Assembly: GCF_017591425.1 (NCBI RefSeq)
Contig: NW_024466421.1
Span: 310,001 to 374,000, forward strand
From: Ochotona curzoniae
Taxonomy: Eukaryota; Chordata; Mammalia; Lagomorpha; Ochotonidae
DNA length: 64,000 nt
Reading direction: 5' to 3'
Within the stretch, counting starts at the first letter, position 1; every line of letters starts with the position of its first letter. The translations under genes and the position numbers were made by a program. The notes beneath the pieces were generated by a model. The model did no database searches. It had not been told where the DNA came from and was given only the letters and a program-made list of their open reading frames with translations. Shown one piece after another: positions 48,261 through 59,276 of this stretch.

Positions 48261-49344
48261 ATGCATTCTTGAGAAACAATTTCATTCCCAGCACCACCCG
48301 CCAAGAAAAAAAAAAGGAAAGGGGAAAAAATATCCTCTTCCTATGACAAACCAAAAATCATACTTGTCCGCGTAAATACCTTTCCTTAAAGTGATGACTA
48401 CATATTGGCAGCAGGCTTGTTATTGTTTTCTAGCCTTACAGTCTGCACATGACCACTTACAATTGTGCAACCTGGCTTGTACACATGAACGCAGCGGGCA
48501 ACCAGCGGGCTCCACCCCTCGCGCTCATCCACCTATAGCCGCATGCTTTTCCCTGGAGACTTTCCTCTCTGTGACACAGGAAAAGTCCGTTTGCTGACGG
48601 ACCCATGTGGGCTCCAGGCCTCCTGAGGGAGCTGACAGCAGCTGACCGACGGACGCCGGGGGACCTGACGTGCCTGGGTGGGGGCTCGGGGTGGTCAGCA
48701 AAACCCTTCAACACTCAGACCCAGGTCTGAACTCGGCCTCCCTGGCTTGAGGCCAAGTACAGGTGGAAGCCGAGGTGGACAAGGAGAGGGAGGAAGTGGG
48801 TCGAGGCCCTCAGATCTCTCACACCCCAGGCAGCATGGTGTAGAACCGCTTTTTCACCCGACACCCCAGAACTACACTAAAGAGCTTAGGGCTTCCCTCT
48901 CCAACACGAGGGGTCCAGAGACCCAGCAATGTGCTTAACTAACAAGTGAACCCTACACCCCTAAGGTGAGTGCAGCGCCAGCCCGGCCACCACGAGCACA
49001 CGGCCACCTGGCAACCCGAATTTACAGAGAAAACTCTCGAAAGGCTACAGAAACAGCAGCCAGTGGGCAGCTACTGCCCTGTGCAGTCGGTGGCTGTCTT
49101 CATCTTAAAACGCCTCCTCTCTCTCAGGCACCTGCCGAGGCAGCAGCTTCATGAACTACTTCCTGGCTGGCTGGCTTCTCTATCAGCCAGGCCCGCATGG
49201 CAAGGGGCAGTGACCACTGGGTAGCCAAGCGCAGCCCAGCCCCAGCCCTCCCAGGAGAGGTTCCTTGGAGACACCCAGCTTCTCCAAGATCTAGCATCTG
49301 ATACCAAAAAAGAAAAAAAAAAAAAAAAGCCACTGGAAGCACAT

Positions 49345-49425
49345 TTTGAAAGTTGCACGCTTAAAAAGATCCTTGTTCATTGATATTTGGTGGGGTAATT
49401 AAGCTAATCTAAACAAGGGGACCTT
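49345..49425. promoter_or_regulatory. Candidate element with homeobox and forkhead motifs
   Basis: CCTTGTTCATTGATATTTGG, GGGGTAATTAAGC and TAATCTAAACAAGG occur together just after an A-run. Unique AT-rich sequence about 2 kb from the CpG promoter, inside the gene. Confidence 0.3.
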
Positions 49426-51322
49426 GTCTAGCCAGTGAGTGGGGGAGGAGCCACAGCCCTGGCTGGGCTGCAAACCAGACTCCTGTACCCCCCAGGGGCT
49501 CTGACCACGCCTATCACCCACTGGGGGGCTCTGTACCCAACCCCTCGCCCTCAGTGCTTCCCGGCCTGGGGTCTCCCCCTGCCACAACCACGGGGTCACC
49601 ACAAAGGTTCCAGAGACAAACCTGAAGAACCACAGCAGGCGAGCCCGCAGCCATGCCCGCGCCCATCCTTGGCAGAAAGCGGGCTTCCAGCACATTCCAG
49701 CTCCACAAATTACAGACATGGCCGTGCCAGGGGTGTTCGTGAGGAGGGCATGGGCAGTGTGGACTGTCTGCCACCTACCGCGGTGGGCCTTCAAGCAGTC
49801 AGTCGCAAGCCTTCCCCCTCCCCGCTTCCCAACACACACTCACCATCCTGGGCCTGGGAAGAGGCATTGCACAGAAAGGTGTGGCAGTCGGCCCTCAGTG
49901 CTGTCCGTCCACGCCCTGCCCACCTCCCCTAGCAACAGGGATCCAAACCAGCTGGGCGCCAAATGACCTGGCCCTGCCCGGGCTGCTCTCGCTGGCCCAG
50001 CAGCCACTGCCGCAGCCGCCCCTCCCCCACGGCCCCGGCCCGCCAATAAGCAAAGTTGGAGAGGCACAGTGCAGACCACGATCCGCTTCTGCGATGCGGC
50101 AAGGGCCAAAGCTGCGGCACACAGGGTTCCCGCACAGGAAGTGGAGAGCCCCCCCTGGGCCCTGGGCGCCAGCCAGGTGCCAGCGCCGCCGCCGCCACCA
50201 CCAAGGTCACCTGGCCCACAGGAACGAACCCAGGCGCTTCAAACACTCCAATCCCTGCCTCTACAGCCCCAGCAGGCACAAGATCTATCTTGCAGGAGAC
50301 TGATGTCCCAGATTCTGGGTTTGACCCAGGGCCCCCAGGCACTTGCCCCAGGGCCCCCCACCCCTCCATCACAGCAACCTCTCCGCAGCATTGGGTCCAA
50401 CTGCACACTCCTTCACTCCCAGGCTGCAGACCCAGGAGGGCAGGGGGAGTATTTGCACTTGTCGGGGCGGTGTGCGGGGGTGCTCTGGGCTCTCACAGTC
50501 ACCCACTTACCCAAGCCTACCCAGATTGCCACTGCACCCTACCTGGAGCATAAGGCCAGGCCAGTCGGCGACCAGCGCCCTCCAAGGCATCTACTCCCAC
50601 CCCAGCCAGCTCACCAACCAGCCTCCCTGGGGCCCCAGTCCCAGGGCTGCGGGACCAGGGAGGCCCCGGCCAGGAACCTACAGCCACACTCCATCCGCAG
50701 CCTCCCCGGCAGAGACACACCGAAGCCCGCTCCTGCCTGCCCCCTCCTTCTGGACACCTCAGGCCCTCCTGGGGGCTGTCCCGTCTGAACGCAGCTCCGC
50801 ACAGGACTCAGGCCCGAGGGGCAGAACCCACCCCCTTGCAGAAGAACGGGTTAATCGGAGAGGCGCGCGTGCACTGGAGGGCGGCGTTAGGGAGTGGGGG
50901 CTCCTCCGCAGCCCGGGCTCTGCAGCAGGGGCAAGGTGGGCCTCAGGAGACAGGGCTCTGCAGAGCCCCAGCAGGGAGGCCCGGGCGCTAAGGCAGGCCC
51001 CGAGGTGTGCGGCCGGGGCGCCCGCGGACGCGGGAAGTGTGCAGGGTCGGGGCGGTCCAGGCTCCAGTCCGCCAAGTTAGAGCCGGGGGGCCGGGACGGC
51101 CTGCGGCTGCTCCCCTGCAGGGGCGGCGCGCCGGGGGCCGAGTCCGGAGCCGGTGCGCGGCCCGCGGAGCTGCGGGCTGGGGCCGGGCGGGGGCAGGTGC
51201 AGCCCCGGGCACCGGAGGGCGGCCGGCGCGCGGGTGGGGGCGGGGAGCAGCAGGTGCCCGGGCCGGCACAGCCCAGGTGCGGGGTCCGCGGGGCGGCGGC
51301 GGGGCCGGGCGCGGCCGCTCAC

Positions 51323-51560
51323 CTGTCTCCTCGGGCCGGGGCTCCGGCGAGGGGGAGCCGTGGGGCGGCCGGGGCCGGGGCCGGGGGCGCGGGGGGCGCG
51401 GGCGGCGCGGCGTGGGGAGGGGCGGGGGCGGCGGCGGGCTGCTCCCTCGGCCGGCCGGCCGGGCGCGCCGTCAGTCAGTCAGTCAGCGACGCGGGCGCGG
51501 ACAGAGCGCGGCGAGGCTGCGGCCGGCGCGCGGGGACAACGCCGCTTTATCGGGTCGGAA
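51323..51560 (-). other. SLC45A4: Probable non-coding exon 1 of SLC45A4
   Basis: Within the CpG island, the minus strand reads CCCGAGGAGACAG followed by GTGAGCGG, a strong donor at 51323, pointing leftward toward the coding exons. The segment just upstream contains tandem GACT/GTCA repeats (51471-51486) and no TATA box. The start near 51.5-51.6 kb is a guess from the position of the CCAAT box. The distance to the 3' end (about 49.6 kb) resembles the size of the human locus for the main isoform as I recall it. Confidence 0.55.
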
Positions 51561-51599
51561 ACAGCCGCTCGTCGCCGCTTCCGCTGACGCAGCGCCGGC

Positions 51600-51780
51600 C
51601 CCTGCGCCTCATGACTATGCAGCAGCCGCCGCGGCCGCGGGGCGGAGCCGGAGGCGGGGCCCGCCCCGCGCCCTCCCATTGGCTGCCGCCGCCCGGCCCC
51701 GCCCGCGGAGCCCCGCCCCCGCGCCGGCCCCGCCCCCGCGCCCTGCGGTCCCCCGGCCCGGTGGGGGGCGCCCCCACTCC
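51600..51780 (-). promoter_or_regulatory. Core promoter region: inverted CCAAT box and GC boxes
   Basis: Forward attgg at 51678-51682 reads GCAGCCAATGGGAGG on the minus strand, a good NF-Y site. Several Sp/KLF-type CCCCGCCC motifs lie at about 51695-51740. A MARE/AP-1-like GCTGACGCAGC sits at about 51583-51593 and a TGACTAT nearby. This is a typical TATA-less CpG promoter reading leftward into the inferred exon 1. Confidence 0.6.
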
Positions 51781-52386
51781 GCCCCGGGGCCCCCAGGAAG
51801 GCGTCCCCCGCGCGCCCCCGGCCCTTCCGTCTCCCCGCCGACGGAGGGGTGGGCGAGCTGCGCCCCAGCGCCCCGAGCCGCGGCGAGGCCAGGTGGCTCT
51901 GCCCCAGGTGCTGCAGCCCCCTCCCCAGCCGCGGGCACTGTCCCGCCTCCCCCTGCTTCCCAGCCGGGCACTGCCCCAGCCCGCGGCCAGCTCCTGCAGC
52001 CGACCCGGAGGCCGGGGGAGAGGGCTGCGAGGCATGGACTGCCGCAGCTCCCAGGACCTTGCTGCCCCGCCCCGCGTCCCGCAGAGACCCCCCAGGAGCC
52101 TGAGTACGGAGCAGCAGGGGGAGCTGTGGGTTGCACGGCCTCCTCCCTGGAATCCGACAGTAGCAAGTGTTGGCACGGCAGCGGAGCCACTGGAACTCCA
52201 GGGCTAGAAGCGGTGCAGGCGCCTTGGGGCCGCCCCTCAAGTCCTTGGTGCCCACAGCTCCAGCCCAGGACGCATCCGCTAACGCCTCTCCATCCCCAAC
52301 GCCGCTGTTCATGGCAGCCCGTTGTAGGGTGACTCTACCTGGAAATTGCAACTACCGGTGCAGGTGACCCCCACAGGGTGACAGGA

Positions 52387-52387
<1 letters not shown>

Positions 52388-52476
<89 letters not shown>
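52388..52476. repeat. (TG)44 microsatellite
   Basis: Uninterrupted alternating TG for 89 bp. Lies about 0.8 kb upstream of the inferred SLC45A4 start. Long pure TG tracts can adopt Z-DNA and are usually polymorphic. Open frames through it are meaningless. Confidence 0.98.
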
Positions 52477-52478
<2 letters not shown>

Positions 52479-52884
52479 GGAAGGCAGGGCAGGGCACCCG
52501 GAAGGGAGGAGTGTCGGGACCAGGTGGGGGCTGCTTGCACCCCATCCATACTCCATGGGGTTTTCTCAGTGTGTGTGCAACCCCTCAGGAGAGGCTGGTC
52601 GGACAGAGCCCACCCACACCTCACCCGTGCCTTAACCTGGCTGGAAATGGCCCCGTGGTTGTGAGGCCACAGCTGCATGCTGACGGCATGGCACTAGGGC
52701 GTCTGCTGTGTCCCTGCTGACTGCAGGGCCCCTGGGGTGGGTGTGGGGGCTGTGGCCACTGCACAGCCTCCTGCTGGCTCTTGGGAAAGCACGGAGTAGT
52801 CGGAAGTGTGGATGGTTTCCACCCTATCATGAAAACACCACGCTGGTAGGGACCTTCCATCTTACCTTGTGGCCAGAGGACTTG

Positions 52885-52955
52885 GCAGTTGAGCTTAATT
52901 GCTCGCTAATTGCCAGTGCTGCTTGGCTCATTCGTTTGCATTCATTTGCTAGCAT
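52885..52955. promoter_or_regulatory. Candidate enhancer with paired homeodomain sites and an octamer-like site
   Basis: TAATTG at 52896-52901 and again at 52907-52912 in the same direction, spaced 11 bp start to start (one helical turn), followed by TTTGCAT at 52935-52941 and TTCATTTGC. AT-rich unique sequence about 1.2 kb upstream of the CpG promoter. Confidence 0.4.
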
Positions 52956-54195
52956 GTGCCCCCGAGTGCCTCGCTGGACTCAGAGGTCGGGCTGGGAACA
53001 TGATCCAGGCCCCTCTCCTTACTGATCCCACCATGGGCCGGCCGTTTCGACCCAGTGAGGGGTGGCTCTCCCATACATCAGGCTTCTTGTGAGCAATGTT
53101 TAGGAGATCCTGAGAGAGCGAGGATTGAATTCCGTAAGCCAGAGTTACTCACAGAGATCAGACGGAGCGGGGCCACAGCAAACGCATCTGCACGGTGCCG
53201 TGTTCCCCGTGCTGTGTGTGCTGCGTCTCCGCACAGCCCAGCTGCTCAGGGCCTCTCCCCAGCTGCCACTCACACAGAAGGGGGCGAAAGACTTGTGTGG
53301 TCTGTGGTCCTGCTTCTCCCCGATGCAGCCCCTTCGGGAGTGGTGAGCCCCGCATCTTGGGAGGAACAAGCCTGGCTCAGAGAAGCCCTCTTGTCCAGAA
53401 CCAGAAGATGTAGACGATGGCCTGGCTACAACCCAGGGCAAAACTGGGCCCTCAGCTGCTGTGGGCAGTGCCCTGCGCCTGGCTGAGCAGTGTTGCCCCA
53501 TCTTAAGGGCTCCCACAGACAGGGCAGCGAATCTGTGTCCTTCCTTTGTAAGCGTGTCCACCACCTGGGTGCCTGGGAGGAGCCAGCATGCTGGTACGTT
53601 TAGGTCTGCTCTCCAGCTCACATGTGGGCATTTCAGAGCAAGGCTGCATCCCTCTCCACCATGGTCCTCGGGTGGGCACACATTCCCCTCAGTCAGGTGT
53701 CACCTGCAGATGGACAGCTGGGACACAAGAGGTGTCCTGCACCTGCTGGAAGGTGGCAGAGCCAGGAGTTTCACCTGGGCTCCATCTGGTCGGGTGTCAG
53801 TTGCCTAGGTTTATAGATGAGTGAACGACGCCCACCAAGGTACTTCTTTGCCCTTGCTCTGCATCCTTCCCTCCCTGCCCTCTGCACACTTCATATCCAA
53901 CACCCCTTTTGCTCACAGAGGCGCTGAGGTCTGGGGGGAAGACCTGGAGCTGCAGGACGGGGGAAGGGTGCAAGGTGGAGCCAGCCTGCCCCGTACCTCT
54001 CATGTCTCCCTGGCTGGCTAACCGTCCACTTCTGGAACTTGGGGCCTGCCATGTTCTCTTTCAGGAGCGTCTCTACCACGACCCTGCCAAGGCAATGTCT
54101 GATAAGCAATGACTTTTAGCATCCAGGGTTCTGGACAGGAAGGAGGTGATCGCATGCTGGCCTGGCACCAAGAAATTCACCCATCCCTTTTATTT

Positions 54196-54530
54196 ATTTT
54201 TTTAAAAAGATTTATTTTTTATTATTTTTTTATTGGAAAGGCGGATATACAGAGAGGAGAGACAGAGAGGAAGATCTTCCGTCCGATGATTCACTCCCCA
54301 AGTGAGCGCAATGGGCCGATACTATGCCAATCCGAAGCCAGGAGCCTCTTCCGGGTCTCCCACGCGGGTGCAGGTTCCCAAAGCTTTGGGCCGTCCTCGA
54401 CTGCTTTCCCAGGCCACAGGCAGGGAGCTGGAAGGGAAGCAGGGCTGCCGGGATTAGAACCGGCGCCCATATGGGATCCCGGGCGTGCAAGGCGAGGACC
54501 TTTAACCACTTGCGCCACCGCGCCGGGCCC
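54196..54530 (-). mobile_element. C-repeat SINE, young, full length with perfect 15-bp target duplication
   Basis: Reversed copy from the T-rich tail to the complete tRNA-like head (accacttgcgccaccgcgcc). Flanked by ccatcccttttattt at 54181-54195 and 54531-54545, identical on both sides. It keeps CpGs in the head (gcgccaccgcgccggg), the mark of a recent insertion. Confidence 0.95.
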
Positions 54531-54545
54531 CCATCCCTTTTATTT

Positions 54546-54815
54546 TAAAAAGGCTTTTTTATCTGAACTTCAGAGTTACAGAGAGAGAGGGCGAGAGACA
54601 GAGATCTGTGTTTTAGTTCATTCCACAGATGGCTGCTGTGGCCAGTCCTGGGTCAGGCCAAAGCTAGGAGCTTCATCTGGGTCTCCCACTTGGGGTGCAG
54701 GGGTCCAAATACTCGGGTCATCTTGCTGTGCTTTCCCAGGCACATCAGCAGGGAGCTGGATCAGAAGTGGGTCAGCTGCCATAAAGGATGCTTGCACAGG
54801 TGGCAGCTTCACCCA
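54546..54815 (-). mobile_element. C-repeat SINE, minus orientation, older
   Basis: Starts aaaaaggcttttttatctga, has cagagagagagggcgagaga, atctgggtctcccacttggg, cacatcagcagggagctgg. Lies directly beside the young copy's target duplication. Confidence 0.75.
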
Positions 54816-55005
54816 GTGCACAAGTTATAGAGGGAGAGAGATTTTCAGCCCTTGGTTCACTCTGCAGAAAGCTACAATAGCCAACACAGGGTCATGAAGC
54901 CAGGAGCCGGGAGCTTCATCTGGATCTCCAGACGGTTGGATCCACATAGGGATGCTGGAGTTGCATATAGCAGTTTTGCTCACTACCTCACAGGGCCAGT
55001 CCCAG
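54816..55005 (-). mobile_element. SINE fragment, minus orientation
   Basis: tatagagggagagagatttt, ccttggttcactctgcag, tgaagccaggagccgggagc, cttcatctggatctccaga are reversed C-repeat blocks. Confidence 0.6.
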
Positions 55006-55007
55006 CC

Positions 55008-55325
55008 CCACTTTTTTTTTAAAGGCTTTTATTGGAAAGGCAGATCAGATTTAATGGAGAGAAGGAGAGACAAACAGATCTTCCATCGCTGGTTCACTCC
55101 CCATATGGTCACAATGGCTGGAACTGAACTGATCCGAAGCCAGGAGCCAGAAGCTTCTTTCAGATCTCACATGTGGATGCAGGGTCCAAAAAAGGCCACC
55201 TCGACTGCTTCCCCAGGCCACAAGCAGTTAGCTGGAAGTGCAGCAGCTGGGACACGGACTGGTACTTATACAGGATCCTGGCTTTTGCAAGATGAGGATT
55301 TAGCCACTGAGCCATTGTGCCATCT
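55008..55325 (-). mobile_element. C-repeat SINE, minus orientation, nearly full length
   Basis: Tail tttttttttaaaggctttta, ggttcactccccatatggtc, gaagccaggagccagaagct, tgcttccccaggccacaagc, gatttagccactgagccat. Confidence 0.8.
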
Positions 55326-56504
55326 CCCCCCCTCCTTTAAAAACAAGTACAGAACTGCAATCCATCAGCTAGCTAGCCGATGTACACCTGCTGTTCACCT
55401 GCTCTGAACCAACTCCGCTCACTGCTCCCCACTCACCTGGTGCTGCTGTCCGTACTGGCCCTGGTCCTGTGCACCTGATTCTGTGTCTGTGGGGCCAGAG
55501 AGTGGAGAGAGGGAGGGACAGAGTCCCTGCTTCATGACCTGGGGGAGGGGAGCAGCCTCCTGGAGTGCAGTTGGTGGGGCCAGGCCCTGTAGGATCCACA
55601 TGTCTAGCAAGGCCATGCCTTCAACTGCCTCCTCCCCGACAGGAGCGTGCTTGTCAGAGTGTAGCCCCTGGGGTCAAGTTCAGACGCCCAGTGGGACTCT
55701 CAGGCCCAGGGCTTCCTGGGATCACACAGCCCCCACCCGGGTTACGTAGCTCCCTGAGCACCTACAGTCGCGGAGGCACTGAGGCACAGAAAGGGGAGGG
55801 GGTGTGAGCGTGTTTGGCACCAGCTATGCCTTTCTCCCCTGTCTTATGCTGTATGGTTAAATACATGCATAAAGAAGCAATGAACTGGTACCTGCTTGGT
55901 CTTGGTGCCTTGGATTAAGTTCTCTCCTAAAAAATGAGGGTGGGAGTAGGTCTTGGCGATGCATGACGGACTGTGCACACGTGTGTATATGTTGGGAAGG
56001 GGGTAATTGGGGACTAGAAGGGTGAGCCCATTGGGCTTGTGCTGCCTGAGCTGGGTGATTACGGACAGTGTGCACAAGGCACACGGAGCAGCCTGGGAAT
56101 TCCTGAAGACTGCCTTTCTGCTTGTCCCCACTTGGCGTCTGCGACCGGAACACCTGGGTGTCCTGCTGGGGTTGCAAGGCCCACGGGAGAGCTTTGTAGC
56201 CACTGTGGTCCTGGTGTCCTGGGGAGCCGCTGGAGGGTCCACCGAGCCTGAAAGTAGGTGCACACAAATCCCCAATCTGCTTGGCATGTGTGGTCATTTC
56301 CAAGCCTGGCAGAAAGGGGGCGCTGGGGCCCAGTAGGACAACTAGGTGTGCGCCAGGGCCCAGATGCCGGCACTCCTGAACCCGCACCCCCAGGAAGGCA
56401 GTCTTGCCTCCCACAATCCCCACACCCAGTTTCATGCGCAGCTGTTGCGCAGCTCCTGAGCCAGGCCAGAGCGTCACGTGGCTGCCCAGGCTGTGACTCT
56501 GGTC

Positions 56505-56560
56505 TCCATTGGGACTCAGAGTTTCCACATCTATAAAATGGGTCAGAACGATGCTCCTCT
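56505..56560 (+). repeat. Probable MIR fragment
   Basis: agagtttccacatctataaa-atgggtcag matches the conserved 'cctcagtttcctcatctgtaaaatggg' core of MIR elements by recall. Confidence 0.4.
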
Positions 56561-57034
56561 GGCCGAGCCTGGCAGGGGCTCTGACGGTGGCGATGGTGAT
56601 GGGCAATGACCACGAGGCACCAAACACTAGCGAGGGCCTTGCCCAGTCCAGGCTGTCCCCCTTGCAGGGGGCACTTGCTATCTCTTTCTGCTAAAGAGGA
56701 AACGGAGGAATAAGAGAGCAAGCGTCAGGCAGCAGGTGGACTTGAACATGCGTGGTCTGGCTCTGAGGCCTTGAGCTCCCTGCCCCTGCGCCACGGGGCC
56801 CCCAGGAGCCAGTCTGAGGGGCAGGCAATGTCCTAGAGCAAACAAGCCTGGAAGAGTGAACTTAGCGACCCTCCTCTGTGGGGCTGCCTGACCCCAAGTG
56901 ATGTGGGGAGGTCTCTCACACAGTCTGAGGGGAGAGACCTTGCAGTGTCCACGTTTCTAGTCCACTCGCACAGAGGGGCAGACTGGAGTGGCAGGGTCCC
57001 TTCAAGTCGCACCTGGCACAGGAACTCACAGCTG

Positions 57035-57390
57035 AGAACCAGGCGCCCAGGGTGACCTGCACGGAGGCAGGGGGAGAACCAGGTGCCCAGGGTGACCTGC
57101 ACGGAGGCAGGGGGAGAACCAGGTGCCCAGGGTGACCTGCATGGAGGCAGGGGGAGAACCAGGCACCCAAGGTGACCTGCACGGACGCAGGGGGAGAACC
57201 AGGCGCCCAGGGTGACCTGCACGGAGGCAGAGGGAGAACCAGGCGCCCAGGGTGACCTGCATGGACGCAGAGGGAGAACCAGCCGGGTGACCTGCATGGA
57301 CGCAGGGGGAGAACCAGGCGCCCAGGGTGACCTGCATGGACGCAGGGGGAGAACCAGGCGCCCAGGGTGACCTGCATGGAGGCAAGGAGC
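57035..57390 (+). repeat. 41-bp minisatellite, nine copies
   Basis: Unit gaaccaggcgcccagg plus gtgacctgca plus cggaggcagggggag, with two main variants (ggaggc/ggacgc) and one internally deleted copy (57279-57290). Each unit carries one TGACCT nuclear-receptor half-site. Minus-strand open frames over it are repeat artefacts (41 is not a multiple of 3, so all frames show the same peptide cycle). Confidence 0.93.
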
Positions 57391-58964
57391 CAACCGCCTG
57401 TGGCAGGTGACTAGGTGGGGCTCCTGGCACAGGGTTCAGGGTGAAGGCAGGTGACGTGCGGGGCCACCCTGCCTGCTGGTGTCAGCATAGCAGGGCAGCT
57501 CCCAGGACGCTCCCTCCTCCCTGAGGGGCCCCGGGTCACCAGCCCCAGCTGCATGTCTGTCTCCGAATCATGGCCCTGCATCCTCGGGGCGGCTCTGCCT
57601 CCTGCTGCCCACACCAGTTCTCCTTCCAACTGAGCCCCCTCTCATCCGCAGGTCTTCCTGTCTCACATGGGCCTTCTCCAGGAGGCTCTCACTGACCGCC
57701 TGTGTTACCTCTGACACCAGTCCTTAGAGATCACATGTGCCGTCCTGTGGGACGGAGGCAGGGCCAGGAGGCGAGGGGTTCCCTGGGCACCCCCATGGCA
57801 GGCGCCCAGGGCTGGCCAACGTAACTTCATTCATGCACTCATGCTTCAGTGGATGGTGTCTGGGCTCCCACTGCGCCATGACTGCCCCCTGTGACCTGAA
57901 TGGATATGGCAAGTTAGAGGGTGACAGTGGTTGTGGCGAGACTCTCCAGGAAGGGGGCTTTGGGGAGATGTCTGAAGCAGGGGGCAGGTGAGGGTACAGA
58001 AAATGAATGACCACAGAAGGCTATAAATGCTATTGAGCGTGGGCAGTGCCCTCAACTGAGTGACAGAGGACTCCAAGGGCACTGAGCTAGAGCAGACACC
58101 AGGGGAACAATATTTTAGGAGGTCCTCGAGCAGCTGCTGGACAAGACCTGGGGTCAAAGGCTGTGGGTTACCTGCTGACAGAGGGGAGCTGGTGACCTTA
58201 GCTATAGCATGGATGCACCATGAATGAGTTGGGGATGGCCATGAATGCATATAAAAAACTTCCCCGGGCCTCAGCTTTGAAATGTGTGAAATCTGTGAAA
58301 TGGATGTTATACAGTCATAGCTCTGGGCGGAAGACAAGGCCAGGAGCAACTGCTCACAGGTCCCATCCACACTGGCCACTGCTTGAGGGTCAGAGAAAGC
58401 CACAGGAGGTGGGGGTCCATGGCTGTGGTGTGGGCAGGGCGCTCTGGACTGAACTGTGGGCCCACCAGGTGGGCTATGGGCCAGCCAGTAGTTCAAAGCC
58501 TGTTGCTGGGGGGCTGACTCAAGTCCAGAGGCAGCAGCTGGCCGGCCGCCCCAGGCCTGTCCTGCTGGAGTCTGCTGGACTTCCTCAGCCCCAGGGAGCT
58601 CCCAGGGCTGGGCCGAGCTCCCAGCGTCATCTGCACTGGGACCACGGCAGGCAGTGGGTGGGGGCTGTGCCTGTGCCGCCCTGGGCCAGCTGGGAAGGGT
58701 GGAACGGCAGGCTGTGTGTGAGCAGGGAAGGTGGCCCAATCGCCCTCGATCTGCAGTGTGGGAAGCTGCTCTGGGCTCACCTCTGGGCTGGGCTGCGCTG
58801 GGGGTGGGTGGGGCTGGAAGCAGGGCTCCTGCACAGGTCGGTAAACAGGGTCAGGCTCAGCAGGGGAACAAACAAGGTGTGGCTGTCTGCAAAAGCAAGC
58901 CAGGCCTAAGCCAAGGGACCAGGGGGACAGCATTTAACCAAGGTGGGGGGAGATGTCTGAGTGA

Positions 58965-59276
58965 GGGACTGGCGTGGCAGCTCAGCACGGTAATCCTCCA
59001 GCCCGTGGCATCGGCAGCCCACATGGGCACTGCTGCTCCACTTCCCAACCAGCTCTTTGTTTATGCCCTGGGCAAGCAGTGAAGGATGTCCCAAGTCCTT
59101 GGGACCCTGCACCCATGTAGGAGACACACAGAAATCTCCTGGCTCTTGGCTTCAGATGAGCTCAGCTCTGGTAATTACAGCCGTTTAGGGAATGAACCAG
59201 CAGGTGGAAGACCTTCTCTGTCTCTCCTCTTTGTAAATCTCCTTTCAAACAAAAATAAATAAATCTTTTTTTAAAA
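58965..59276 (+). mobile_element. C-repeat SINE
   Basis: ctggcgtggcagctcagcac, cagcccacatgggcactgct, aagcagtgaaggatgtccca, gggaatgaaccagcaggtgg, tail tttcaaacaaaaataaataa. Confidence 0.85.

Larger units (their letters stand above)
47140..50870 (-). other. First intron of SLC45A4, 5' part
   Basis: About 3.7 kb between the 46.9-47.1 kb candidate element and the CpG island. Apart from one SINE remnant, a short (CA)9 tract (about 48003-48022), an A-run (49309-49328) and the motif cluster at 49.37 kb, nothing is recognised. Confidence 0.6.
1875..51560 (-). other. SLC45A4: SLC45A4 gene locus (whole transcription unit)
   Basis: The minus-strand unit is read from exons whose spliced product matches mammalian SLC45A4 almost throughout, including the N-terminal [16 protein letters not shown] segment, the DFSADATEGPIRAY motif, the long central loop and the VETE-type C-terminus. 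SLC45 proteins are 12-TM major facilitator carriers related to plant sucrose transporters. SLC45A4 has been described as a proton-coupled sugar carrier and, more recently, as a polyamine transporter in neurons; I rely on memory for that. Coding length is 2,289 nt with stop (762 aa, against about 768 in human). Coding exon lengths of 244, 189, 180, 995, 100, 212 and 369 nt give consistent phases. Exons are clustered at the 3' end and the first intron is about 26 kb. The identity is very secure; the outer limits (TSS and poly(A) site) are inferred. Confidence 0.95.
50870..52100. promoter_or_regulatory. CpG island
   Basis: About 1.2 kb of very high GC with CpG at near-expected frequency (for example runs such as gcggccgctcacc and ccgccgcggccgcgggg), unlike the CpG-depleted surroundings. 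The densest part is 51,000-51,800. Long open frames on both strands here (over 400 codons) are low-complexity Gly/Ala/Pro/Arg and result from lack of AT-rich stop codons. It covers the inferred SLC45A4 promoter and exon 1. Confidence 0.85.

Noticed and set aside
50894..52351. Long open frames (over 400 codons plus strand, 290 minus strand) across the CpG island
   Set aside because: Extreme GC leaves few stop codons; products are low-complexity Gly/Ala/Pro/Arg without family resemblance, and a promoter explains the region better.
52309..52720. Poly(Cys-Val) and poly(Thr-His) frames
   Set aside because: Translation of the (TG)44 tract.
54495..54530. tRNA gene-like sequence on the minus strand
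   Set aside because: It is the tRNA-derived head of a C-repeat SINE and not a free tRNA gene; the same applies to other SINE heads in the window.
54109..54897. 262-codon plus-strand open frame
   Set aside because: It runs through two minus-oriented SINEs and has no protein family resemblance.
56833..57430. Repetitive minus-strand frames with a recurring PCRSPWAPGSP-type peptide
   Set aside because: Direct translation of the 41-bp minisatellite.
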